Assembly (NCBI GenBank): GCA_021787615.1
Contig: JAJYLP010000003.1
Coordinates: 37,812 to 101,811 of the forward strand
DNA from: Pseudomonadota bacterium
GTDB taxonomy: Bacteria; Pseudomonadota; Gammaproteobacteria; Steroidobacterales; Steroidobacteraceae
Length of the DNA stretch: 64,000 bases
Reading direction: 5' to 3'
Below are positions 1-7,500 of this stretch, one piece after another. Every line of letters begins with the position of its first letter. Within the stretch, counting starts at the first letter, position 1. A program made the translations under genes and the position numbers. A model generated the notes under the pieces. That model had not been told where the DNA came from. It saw only the letters and a list, made by a program, of their open reading frames with translations, and did no database searches.

Positions 1-58
1 GGCTCGCCAAGCCCGCCTGATACGCGCGGGAGCGCGCGCCGCGTGACGCGGCGAGCGC
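1..58. other. Edge sequence, no gene seen
   Basis: GC-rich sequence downstream of the first leftward gene. It is too short to assign; it may be intergenic or the end of a gene that lies outside the window. Confidence 0.3.
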
Positions 59-1039
59 TCACAGCGGTTCGGGTACCACGGCGCGCGCTCCCCCGTGCGC
101 CAGCGGATTGCGCAGCGGCAGCAGGAACGCATCCGCGCTGATGTCGAACACATCGCCCGGTTCGGCGCGCACCCGATCGCTGAAGGACAGAGTCGCGGTA
201 CCGAAGAAATGCACGTGAACGTCGCCAGGCCGGCGGAAGTTGGCGTATTTGAAGTGGTGCTGCTCGAGGTTGGCGATCGAGTGCGACATGTTCGCCTCGC
301 CGGTGAGGAACGGCTTCTCCCACAGCACACGAGCGCCCCGCCGGATGCGGCTCATGCCGCGCACGTCGGCCGGCAGCGCGCCGCTGAGCAGCTCCGGCCC
401 CAGCGCCACCGGACGGAGCTTGGAGTGCGCGAGCCACAGGTAGTTGTGCCGCTCGGTGATGTGGTCGGAGAACTCGTTGGCGAGGCAGAAACCGAGCCGC
501 CGCGGCACGCCCGCGGGGTCGATCAGATAGATGCCGGCGATTTCCGGCTCCTCGCCCCCGTCGAGGGCAAAGGCCGGGGAGACGAGCGGCGCCCCGCTCG
601 GCACCACGCTCGAGCCATCGCCCTTGTAGAACCACTCCGGCTGGGCGCCGACGGCGCCCGCGGCGGGCTTCCCGCCCTCGAGCCCTTCGCGAAAGATGCG
701 CATCGAGTCGGTCTGACCGGACTCGGCGGCGGCGAGCGCGTGCATCTTGTCGCGACTCTCCGCCGAACCGAGATGCGTCAGCCCCGTGCCGGTGAGATAC
801 AGATGGGCCGGGTCCGGATGATCGATGGGCGGCAGCAGCCGCGCACGGGCGAGCTCGACGTGCCGCCCCGTCCGTGCGCGCTCGACCGCCTGCGCCAGGC
901 TGACACCATCGGCCATGGCGGCCGCGGCGAGGGCATATACGCTCGAGGTGTCCGCGAGCCGCTCGGCGCGCTCGGCATCCGCCAGCGCGGCGACGCAGCG
1001 CTCCCCGCCCGATTCGATCTGTACGAGACGCAAGGACAT
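59..1039 (-). CDS. AraD1/GguC-type FAH-superfamily protein
   Basis: A 326-residue protein resembling the GguC/AraD1 family, a branch of the fumarylacetoacetate-hydrolase fold linked to sugar-acid catabolism (2-keto-3-deoxy sugar acids). Supporting stretches are LYLTGTGLTHLGSAESRDKM near residue 80 and GDVHVHFFGTATLSFSD near residue 270, with acidic residues in the middle (EEPEIAG) that could bind the metal. I chose the ATG at 1039 (MSLRLVQIES) because GGGAGAG lies a few bases upstream; an upstream in-frame ATG at 1099 would add 20 residues without family resemblance. It diverges from the FucP-type permease, so the two probably serve one sugar. The substrate cannot be read from sequence; hydrolase or dehydratase activity on a keto-deoxy acid is inference. 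Confidence 0.75.
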   Translation of the reverse strand: MSLRLVQIESGGERCVAALADAERAERLADTSSVYALAAAAMADGVSLAQAVERARTGRHVELARARLLPPIDHPDPAHLYLTGTGLTHLGSAESRDKMHALAAAESGQTDSMRIFREGLEGGKPAAGAVGAQPEWFYKGDGSSVVPSGAPLVSPAFALDGGEEPEIAGIYLIDPAGVPRRLGFCLANEFSDHITERHNYLWLAHSKLRPVALGPELLSGALPADVRGMSRIRRGARVLWEKPFLTGEANMSHSIANLEQHHFKYANFRRPGDVHVHFFGTATLSFSDRVRAEPGDVFDISADAFLLPLRNPLAHGGARAVVPEPL

Positions 1040-1100
1040 GAACTCTCCCGGCCCGGACCGCGACGCTCCGGGCCAAATCATAGTGCAACGGACGGTCATA

Positions 1101-1164
1101 TGTCTGAGTAAATGGCCGCCCTTGACAGGCGGCCGGAGCGCTCCTTATTGTCTGATTAATTGGC
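1101..1164 (+). promoter_or_regulatory. Promoter and paired operator-like repeats before the permease gene
   Basis: TTGACA at 1122-1127 is followed after 17 bases by TTATTG at 1145-1150, a plausible sigma-70 promoter for the permease. It is bracketed by two direct copies of a 16-base word, TGTCTGAGTAAATGGC (1101-1116) and TGTCTGATTAATTGGC (1149-1164), identical at 14 positions and 48 bases apart. The spacing on one DNA face and the position around the promoter suggest binding sites for a regulator, perhaps the FadR-type protein encoded just downstream. The binding protein is inference. Confidence 0.45.
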
Positions 1165-1222
1165 GAGCCATGGCGCCGCGATGCGCGCGCAGGGCCGAGC
1201 CCCCCGATCCGGAGCCCTTACC

Positions 1223-2533
1223 ATGGCAGTCATCATCGGCGGCGATTCAGGCGTGACGCACCCGCGGACGGGCGCCTCGCAGAAGTACACAGGCGCCCTC
1301 GTGGTGCTCGCGACCGTGTTCTTCATGTGGGGCTTCGCCACCGTCCTGAACGACACCCTGATCCCGCACCTGAAGTCGGCATTCCGGCTGGACTACGCGC
1401 AAGTCCTGCTCATCCAGTTCGTGTTCTTCCTGGCGTACCTGATCATGGCCATGCCGTCGGCCAAGATCCTCGAGCGCACCGGATACAAGCTGGCGGTCGT
1501 GCTCGGCCTGCTCGGCATGGCGGTGAGCGCCGCCGGCTTCATTCCCGCAGCCATGCTCGAGTCCTACGGGCTGTTCCTGGTGGCGCTGTTCCTGCTCGCC
1601 GCCTCGATCACGCTGCTGCAGGTGGCCGCCAACCCGTACGTGGCGGTGATCGGGCCGCCCGAGACCGCCTCCAGCCGGCTCAATCTCGTGCAGGCGTTCA
1701 ATTCCGCCGGCACGTGGCTCGCGCCGCTGTTCGGCAGCCTGCTCATTCTTGGCCACGGCGCCGCGGGGGCGCACAGTGCCGCGCACCTGACGGCGCAGCA
1801 GCGCGCCGCGAGCGTGCACTCGGTCGAGCTGCCCTACGCGATCATCGCGGCGGTGCTGCTGGCACTCACGCTGCTCGTGTGGCGGGTGCGGCTGCCGGAC
1901 CTCGGCAAGGAGACGCGGCGCGCGGCACGCGCCGAGCGTGCCCAGCACAGCCTCTGGCGGCATCGCAACCTCGTGCTCGGCGTACCGGCGATCGCACTCT
2001 ATGTGATGTGCGAAGTGGCGATCGGCTCGACCCTCATCAACTTCATGTCCCAGCCGTCGATCGGCGCTCTGTCGCACGCGCGGGCCGCCGATTACCTCAT
2101 GCTCTACTGGGGCGGCGCGATGACCGGCCGGTTCATCGGCTCGTGGTTCCTGCGCTGGATGCGCCCGCATCGGGTACTGGTGGCGGTGACGCTCGGGGCG
2201 CTCGCGCTGCTCGCCCTGACGATCGTCTCGAGCGGCCACCTGGCGATGTGGAGCCTGCTCGCGGTGGGCCTGTGCAACTCGATCATGTTCCCGACGATCT
2301 TCACGCTCGGTATCCGCGGCCTCGGCCCCCTGACCGAGGAAGGCTCGGGCCTGCTCGTCATGGCCATCGCCGGCGGCGGACTCGCGGAACTGCAGGGCGT
2401 GCTGGCCGACTCCATCGGCCTGCACCTCTCGTACCTTCTGCCGTGGGCCGGGTACTGCTACGTGCTCTTCTACGCGCTGTGGGGCTACCGCGCTACCGGC
2501 GCCGTGCACGACGAGCAGCTGATGGCCTCCTGA
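1223..2533 (+). CDS. FucP/GluP-type sugar:proton symporter (MFS)
   Basis: A 436-residue polytopic inner-membrane protein of the fucose/glucose-galactose permease branch of the major facilitator superfamily. The N-terminal helix FFMWGFATVLNDTLIPHLK and the stretch LLQVAANPYVAVIGPPETASSRLNLVQAFNS (split here by a family-typical helix boundary) are hallmarks of FucP/GluP proteins. About twelve hydrophobic segments are visible. The start at 1223 (MAVIIGG) has GGAG eight bases upstream; an earlier ATG at 1160 lacks a good site. The gene is convergent with the FadR-type regulator and their ends overlap by about 40 bases. The transported sugar is not determined; L-fucose, D-galactose or a related aldose is most likely from the family. 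Confidence 0.88.
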   Translation: MAVIIGGDSGVTHPRTGASQKYTGALVVLATVFFMWGFATVLNDTLIPHLKSAFRLDYAQVLLIQFVFFLAYLIMAMPSAKILERTGYKLAVVLGLLGMAVSAAGFIPAAMLESYGLFLVALFLLAASITLLQVAANPYVAVIGPPETASSRLNLVQAFNSAGTWLAPLFGSLLILGHGAAGAHSAAHLTAQQRAASVHSVELPYAIIAAVLLALTLLVWRVRLPDLGKETRRAARAERAQHSLWRHRNLVLGVPAIALYVMCEVAIGSTLINFMSQPSIGALSHARAADYLMLYWGGAMTGRFIGSWFLRWMRPHRVLVAVTLGALALLALTIVSSGHLAMWSLLAVGLCNSIMFPTIFTLGIRGLGPLTEEGSGLLVMAIAGGGLAELQGVLADSIGLHLSYLLPWAGYCYVLFYALWGYRATGAVHDEQLMAS

Positions 2534-3266
2534 GCGGCCTGGCGCGCGTGGTGTCGAGCAGCGCCAGGCGCACCAGATCGGTCATGGCCGCACGCGCGGC
2601 CGCCGGATCGCGCCGCTCGACCGCCTCGCAAACCCGCTGATGGTCGGGCAGCGGATCGCGTCTGAGCGGCGCCGTGCGCTGTTTGAAGATCGTGGTCCAG
2701 GTGACCGCGGCGGCGATGCCGCTGGTGAGGGAGGCCAGAAACGGATTGCCCGAGGCTTCGAGCAGCACCGAGTGAAACAGCCGGTCCGCCTGTCGGCCCG
2801 CATCGACGGCGAGGGACTCGGCGGCCATGTCATCGAGCGCGCGCCGCAGGGTGTGCAGCTGCTCCTGGGTGCGCCGCGTGGCGGCGAGCGCGGCCGCGGC
2901 CGGCTCGACGATGGTGCGCAGCTCGAACAGGCCGTTGAGCAGCCGCTCATCGGGATGGGCGCTGAAGATCCACGACACCACGTCCGGGTCGAGCAGATGC
3001 CAGGCGCCCGGATCGCTGACCCGCGTGCCGAGCTTCGGCCGCGACTCGACCAGCCCCTTGGCCGCAAGGATGCGCAGCGCCTCGCGATAGGCCGTACGGG
3101 ACACCTTGAGCTGCTCGCTGGCGGCGATCTCCCCATCCAACACGCCGCCGGAGGCGAGCCGGCCGGTTACGATGCGCACGCCGATGTCGCGGGCGATGGT
3201 CCCGTGCAGCCGCAGGGCCTTCGTGCCCGGGGCGCTGGCGGAGGAAGCGGGCGTCCTCGGTCGCAT
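2493..3266 (-). CDS. FadR-type (GntR family) transcriptional regulator
   Basis: A 257-residue regulator with an N-terminal GntR winged helix (residues about 15-85; VSRTAYREALRILAAKGLVESRPKLGTRV is the recognition region, of which the key part is SRTAYREALRIL) and a C-terminal all-helical FCD ligand/metal domain (residues about 105-240; FELRTIVEPAAAALAA and DRLFHSVLLEASGN). Such regulators usually respond to sugar acids, lactate or short organic acids. The ATG at 3266 is preceded by GAGAG; the frame is open further upstream but lacks GntR-like sequence. It is divergent from the GlcD-type gene and convergent with the permease, so it probably controls one or both. The last dozen residues are Arg-rich and of low complexity. 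Confidence 0.85.
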   Translation of the reverse strand: MRPRTPASSASAPGTKALRLHGTIARDIGVRIVTGRLASGGVLDGEIAASEQLKVSRTAYREALRILAAKGLVESRPKLGTRVSDPGAWHLLDPDVVSWIFSAHPDERLLNGLFELRTIVEPAAAALAATRRTQEQLHTLRRALDDMAAESLAVDAGRQADRLFHSVLLEASGNPFLASLTSGIAAAVTWTTIFKQRTAPLRRDPLPDHQRVCEAVERRDPAAARAAMTDLVRLALLDTTRARPLRRPSAARRARRR

Positions 3267-3377
3267 CGATGGCGTACTCTCGGAGCGGTTGACGCCGATG
3301 AGTATAACGCCCCACGCCGCGGCGAATCTCGAATCATCACCCTGAGCGCTCGCTGCGCACCCAACACCGCGGACCGC

Positions 3378-3421
3378 TTGACGCTGGCCGGGCGGTCGAC
3401 TCATGATATTTATATTATTTA
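3378..3421 (+). promoter_or_regulatory. AT-rich divergent promoter between regulator and flavoprotein
   Basis: TTGACG at 3378-3383 is followed after 17-18 bases by TCATGAT within an AT-rich block (3401-3421), which stands out in this GC-rich DNA. This is a plausible rightward promoter for the GlcD-type gene and a likely operator for the divergent FadR-type regulator. CTCATGATATTT (3400-3411) also partly resembles the CTCATwwTGTGG word seen at the rhamnose promoters, but only weakly. Confidence 0.4.
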
Positions 3422-3449
3422 ATGGCCCTCGTGAGGCGGGCAGAGCGCC

Positions 3450-4853
3450 ATGACGCAACTGATCGATCAACTGGCGGCCGCGCTCGGCCGGGACGCCGTC
3501 TTGAGCGGCGCGGCCGCGCGCGAAGCGCGTGATGCCGCGCAGACTCACGGGCTCGCCGTCGATCTGGGCGCGCCGCTTGCGGTCCTGCGGCCCCGCACGA
3601 CCGCCGATGTGGCGCGCATTCTCAGGTTCGCGCATGCCGCAGGCCGGGCCGTGGTGCCCTGGGGGGGCTGCACGGGGCTCGTGGATGGAGCGAGCGCCGA
3701 GGGCGCGCTGGCGCTGTCGCTCGAGCGGATGAACGCCATCGAGCAGATCGACGAGACCCACCGCGTGATGCGCGTGCAGGCCGGCTGCATTCTGCAGAAG
3801 GCCTGTGAGGGGGCCGAGGCCCGCGGCCTGCTCCTGCCGCTCGATCTGGGCGCGCGCGGCTCCGCCACCGTAGGCGGGGTGATCGCCACCAACGCCGGCG
3901 GCAATCGGGTGCTGCGCTGGGGGATGACCCGCGACATGGTGCTCGGGCTCGAGGCGGTGCTCGCCGACGGCACGGTAATCAGCACGCTGAACACGCTCAT
4001 CAAGAACAACGCGGGCTACGATCTGAAGCAGCTGTTCATCGGCTCGGAGGGCACGCTCGGCGTCGTGACGCGCGCCGTGCTGCGCCTACGCCCGAAACCG
4101 CTGAGCGAAAACGTCGCGCTGCTCGGCGTGGACGCGTTCGAGCACCTGCCGCGCACGCTCACGCGGCTCGAGCGCGAGTTGGGCGGCTCGCTGTCATCCT
4201 TCGAGGTGATGTGGGCGGAGTTCTACCGTCTGGTGACGACGGCGCCGGCGCTCGGCCGGCCGGTCCTGCCGCACGGCCATCGGTTCTATGTCCTGGTCGA
4301 GACCCGCGGGGTGAATGTGCCGGCCGATGCGGAGCATTTCGAGCACGTGCTCGCGGGCGCGCTCGAGGCCGGCGAGGTGGCCGATGCGGTCATTGCCAAA
4401 TCGGATACCGAGCGCAAGGCAATGTGGGGCCTGCGAGACGACGTGCCGCAGGTGACGCGCGAGGGGCCGATGTGCGCGTTCGACGTAAGCCTCAAGATCG
4501 ACGACATGCCGGGCTACCTGGACGAAGTCCACCGCGCGCTGAGCGCGCGCTGGGGAAGCGAGTGCCGTTTCGTGGTGTGGGGTCATCTCGGTGACGGGAA
4601 CCTGCACTTGATGGTCGGATTGAAGGACGCATCGCCGCAGGCGCAACACGAGATCGAGGCACAGGTCTACGGCGCGCTCGCGAGGCGCCCCGGATCGTCG
4701 ATCTCCGGCGAGCACGGCATCGGCTTGCAGAAGCGCGCCTACCTGTCGTGCTCGCGCACGCCGGAGGAAATCGCGCTGATGCGCACGCTCAAGACGGCGC
4801 TCGATCCGCGCAACATCCTCAATCCCGGCAAGGTGCTCCCCGGAACCGGCTGA
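3450..4853 (+). CDS. FAD-linked (D)-2-hydroxy-acid dehydrogenase, GlcD/Dld type
   Basis: A 467-residue flavoprotein with an N-terminal PCMH-type FAD-binding domain (residues about 40-215; VPWGGCTGLVDGA is the pyrophosphate-binding loop, GGVIATNAGGNRVLRWGMTRD and IGSEGTLGVVTRAVLRL follow) and a C-terminal FAD-oxidase domain ending in SISGEHGIGLQKR and DPRNILNPGKVLP. This is the architecture of glycolate oxidase subunit D and D-lactate dehydrogenase. It would oxidise a D-2-hydroxy acid and pass electrons to the respiratory chain. No GlcE or GlcF gene is next to it, so a stand-alone D-lactate or sugar-acid dehydrogenase is likelier than glycolate oxidase. A diverged copy of its last codons reappears near 7431-7483. 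Confidence 0.88.
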   Translation: MTQLIDQLAAALGRDAVLSGAAAREARDAAQTHGLAVDLGAPLAVLRPRTTADVARILRFAHAAGRAVVPWGGCTGLVDGASAEGALALSLERMNAIEQIDETHRVMRVQAGCILQKACEGAEARGLLLPLDLGARGSATVGGVIATNAGGNRVLRWGMTRDMVLGLEAVLADGTVISTLNTLIKNNAGYDLKQLFIGSEGTLGVVTRAVLRLRPKPLSENVALLGVDAFEHLPRTLTRLERELGGSLSSFEVMWAEFYRLVTTAPALGRPVLPHGHRFYVLVETRGVNVPADAEHFEHVLAGALEAGEVADAVIAKSDTERKAMWGLRDDVPQVTREGPMCAFDVSLKIDDMPGYLDEVHRALSARWGSECRFVVWGHLGDGNLHLMVGLKDASPQAQHEIEAQVYGALARRPGSSISGEHGIGLQKRAYLSCSRTPEEIALMRTLKTALDPRNILNPGKVLPGTG

Positions 4854-4865
4854 ACCGACGCCGCC

Positions 4866-4946
4866 ATGCCTCGGCGGGCCGGGCAGGGCCGCGGGGTCGC
4901 ACCGGCTGCGCGGCCTGAGATCGCGCGCCGTGCGGCGGCCATTCAT
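4866..4946 (-). pseudogene. Remnant of the 3' end of a hydroxy-acid dehydrogenase gene
   Basis: Read leftwards, this stretch encodes RRTARDLRPRSR, which resembles the carboxyl end of the intact hydroxy-acid dehydrogenase at 7501-8697 (CRTVRDLGPHLL). The DNA from 4801 to 4880 aligns with 7431-7510, with 67 of 80 bases identical by hand count. It therefore looks like a decayed tail of a second lldD copy beside the intact glcD gene. There is no start codon and no open gene. The mirror-image remnant, a glcD tail, lies at 7431-7483. Confidence 0.65.
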
Positions 4947-4980
4947 TCATTTCTTGCCGGTGGCTTTAGGACGTGGATCG

Positions 4981-7185
4981 ATGCGCAAACGACTGATGGG
5001 ATGTCTGCTGGCCGTGGCGCTTGCGCCATGCGCGCACGCGGCCAAGCCACCGTCGATCGGGGGTGGGCCGCGCCTTCAGGTCTTCACCATCAATCACCAG
5101 CTTCGAGCGAATTCCAGAGCCGACGTGCGTTTCCTGCTGTCCGCGCCTGCGGGCAAGGCGGGTTTCATCCGCGTTGCCGGCGGCCACCTGGTCACGCCGG
5201 ATGGCAAACGCTTTCGAATCTGGGGCGTCAACGTGACCGGTTGGACTCCAGGCTCGGCGTTGCTCCCCCCCAAACAGGACGCCAAAATCTATGCGCGGGC
5301 CTTGGCGCAACTGGGCGTGAACTGCGTTCGCTTCCAATTCCTGGATTTGACCAAGCAGCAACATCGCGCGGCGGGGAGCACTCCCGTCACCTACACGCCC
5401 AGCGGTCTGTTGGATGCAGATGCGCCCACGAGCCAGGTCATGGACCCAGGCCAATTGGACCGCCTCGATTATCTCGTCTACCAACTGAAGAAGAACGGGA
5501 TTTACGTCGACTTTAACCTCAACGTCGGCCGCCGCTACAAGAAAGGAGACGATGTCCGCGACTACAAGCTGATTGGCGTCGCAAAGGCGATCACGGAATT
5601 TGACCCGCGCCTGATCCAGCTTCAGAAAGACTACGCACGGCAGTTGCTGACCCACTTCAACCCCTACACAAAGACGCGATACAACGACGAGCCGGCAGTC
5701 GCCATCGTCGAAATCGTAAATGAAAACTCGCTGCTCGAGTTTTGGCAGAGGAATTGGCTCCGGGGCAAGCTCGTGCCCGGCGCGCCGCGCTTCCAGCTCG
5801 ATTTGACGCCCTATTACAAAGCGATGCTGACGCGCCAGTACAACAGTTGGTTGCAAGCGACGTACTCTCCGGCCGAGCTCGGCCGCCTTCGCAAGCTGGC
5901 CGGTCTCAGCGCGGGAAAGCCCTTTGCAATTACCCAGAGGCAGGATTTCGACTCAACTCCCGCGCCGGTTTTCTATGCCGAAGCGGCCTTTTTTAACCAT
6001 GTTGAGAGCAGCTTCCTTCAAAACATGCGCTCGTACCTCAAGCAGACGCTTCACGTGAAGTCTCTGATCATGGGGACGGCCGACCACACCTATTTCATCC
6101 CCGGCATGCCCCTACTGCGCGCCAATTCGAAAATGGATATTGTGGGCGCGCACGGCTATTGGCAGCATCCTGCGATCACGGTTCACCGCAACACTCCGAT
6201 GGTCGACGATCCGCTGCACTCGCTGCCCGTCTTACTCAGCCGCTCAACAATGGCCGATAAGCCTTTCATCGTCAGCGAGGTGAACGAGCCGTTCCCCAGT
6301 GACTACGAAGCCGAGCTGATCCCGATTCTGGCTGCTTACGGCGCGTTCCAGGATTGGGATGGGATTTTCATTTATAGCTTCGAGCCCAAGGTGACTGGCT
6401 TGTGGCGCCCGGTGATCGGCGACCATTTTGATATTTCGGAAGATCCGGTCAAGATGGCGCAGATGCCCGTAGGCGCGCTTCTGTTCCTGCGCCACGATGT
6501 CGCTGCGGCCAAAAGAATCGTCGAGCGCACTTATTCGACGCAGCAGGTTGACGAGAGCATGCGCCTCCCGCAGTCCTTCATGCCGTACTTCACTCCTGGC
6601 TTCCCGCTCTTCCTGCCCCTCGAGCATGGCTCGCGCATCCGCTGCCTGGATTGCCAGCCAACCCAGGGCTTTCATGACGAGCCGTCCAACCCTTTCCGCT
6701 CCGACACCGGACAGTTGGCCTGGTGGCATTCGCGTGCCAAAGGAGGCTTGGTCACGATTGACACGCCCAGGAGCACGGCGCTCGTCGGCTTCGTTTCAGC
6801 CTATGGGGCTGGCACCTCGCACTTATCCGCCGACGTTGAAAACATGTTCTGCGCCATCACCCTGTCCTCGCTGGATGGCAAGCCGTTGTCGACATCGTCC
6901 CTGATGCTGCTCACCGCAACCGGCAGAGTCGAAAACACCGGCTCGGTCTGGAATGCAAGCCGCACCGACTTCAGTGTTTGGGGCAAGGCGCCGACGCGCA
7001 TCGAGGTGATCCGCGGCTGGGTGAAGCTGAAGGACATCGTCGGAGCGGTGGGGATGATCGTCACCCCGCTCGATGGCGAATCCCGTCCTCTGGGCGAGCT
7101 GCGGGGCAAAATGGTCGAAACCGGCTGGGACATTCCCATCGGCGCCCACCCGGCCACCAGCTACCTGATTCACGTCATTCGCTGA
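4981..7185 (+). CDS. Exported clan-A glycoside hydrolase (cellulase-like), probably inserted
   Basis: A 734-residue secreted protein with a Sec signal peptide (RKRLMGCLLAVALAPCAHA) and a probable TIM-barrel glycosidase domain. GKRFRIWGVNVTGW is the usual opening of GH5-like enzymes, VAIVEIVNENSLLEFW (near residue 240) supplies the Asn-Glu acid/base pair and FIVSEVNEPFPSD (near residue 430) a candidate nucleophile Glu. The last 150 residues look like a beta-rich accessory domain. I chose the ATG at 4981 because AGGA lies upstream and the signal peptide begins there. Family and substrate are unknown; a beta-linked plant polysaccharide is plausible. Its base composition is visibly lower in GC, with more A/T in third positions than its neighbours, and it lies between two diverged copies of the glcD/lldD junction, both signs of acquisition. 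Confidence 0.75.
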   Translation: MRKRLMGCLLAVALAPCAHAAKPPSIGGGPRLQVFTINHQLRANSRADVRFLLSAPAGKAGFIRVAGGHLVTPDGKRFRIWGVNVTGWTPGSALLPPKQDAKIYARALAQLGVNCVRFQFLDLTKQQHRAAGSTPVTYTPSGLLDADAPTSQVMDPGQLDRLDYLVYQLKKNGIYVDFNLNVGRRYKKGDDVRDYKLIGVAKAITEFDPRLIQLQKDYARQLLTHFNPYTKTRYNDEPAVAIVEIVNENSLLEFWQRNWLRGKLVPGAPRFQLDLTPYYKAMLTRQYNSWLQATYSPAELGRLRKLAGLSAGKPFAITQRQDFDSTPAPVFYAEAAFFNHVESSFLQNMRSYLKQTLHVKSLIMGTADHTYFIPGMPLLRANSKMDIVGAHGYWQHPAITVHRNTPMVDDPLHSLPVLLSRSTMADKPFIVSEVNEPFPSDYEAELIPILAAYGAFQDWDGIFIYSFEPKVTGLWRPVIGDHFDISEDPVKMAQMPVGALLFLRHDVAAAKRIVERTYSTQQVDESMRLPQSFMPYFTPGFPLFLPLEHGSRIRCLDCQPTQGFHDEPSNPFRSDTGQLAWWHSRAKGGLVTIDTPRSTALVGFVSAYGAGTSHLSADVENMFCAITLSSLDGKPLSTSSLMLLTATGRVENTGSVWNASRTDFSVWGKAPTRIEVIRGWVKLKDIVGAVGMIVTPLDGESRPLGELRGKMVETGWDIPIGAHPATSYLIHVIR

Positions 7186-7430
7186 GGGCCCCAATGGTTC
7201 GGGCGTCCGGTCGACTCACGGAGCGCGAAGATCGCTTGCGCATCAGGCCGGCCACGCTGCGCCGGCGGGCGAACCGGCTCGGAGATCGGCATCGCGCCAG
7301 CCCCCGGGCCACCCATACGTCGGGGTGCTGCAGGGCAGTCGCGCTCTGATCGAGTACACCGAGCACCGAGCGGCCCCCGCGAGGCGGGGATTCGCCACGG
7401 CGCAGCGGGCGGAATAGCTGGCAGCGGCGC
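7186..7430. other. Intergenic region with possible gene debris
   Basis: No convincing gene. The stretch around 7371-7395 (ccgcgaggcgggg) resembles the leader of the GlcD-type gene near 3431 (ctcgtgaggcggg), so this may be what remains of a glcD copy with a large internal deletion. That match is short and tentative. Confidence 0.3.
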
Positions 7431-7483
7431 CCGATCCGCGCAACACCCTCAACCCCGGCAAGGTGCTCGCCGAATCCGACTGA
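7431..7483 (+). pseudogene. Remnant of the 3' end of a GlcD-type gene
   Basis: The sequence encodes DPRNTLNPGKVLAESD followed by a stop, nearly identical to the end of the intact flavoprotein at 3450-4853 (DPRNILNPGKVLPGTG). The following bases also match what follows the intact gene. No upstream coding sequence remains. Together with the lldD remnant at 4866-4946 it shows that the convergent glcD/lldD junction exists twice, with the exported glycosidase gene between the copies. Confidence 0.75.
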
Positions 7484-7500
7484 ACCGATGCCGCCGTGCC

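Noticed and set aside
4194-4946. Leftward open frame starting in the lldD-like remnant and running under glcD
   Set aside because: Only its first 20 or so codons resemble a gene (the lldD tail); the rest is antisense to glcD.
6051-6064. CTTCACGTGAAG palindrome inside the exported glycosidase gene, considered as parS
   Set aside because: It lacks the GTT...AAC arms required by the consensus and lies in a recently acquired coding sequence.
7175-7366. Short leftward frame between the exported glycosidase and the glcD remnant
   Set aside because: Ser/Arg-rich with no domain or ribosome-binding site; more likely debris of the rearrangement than a gene.
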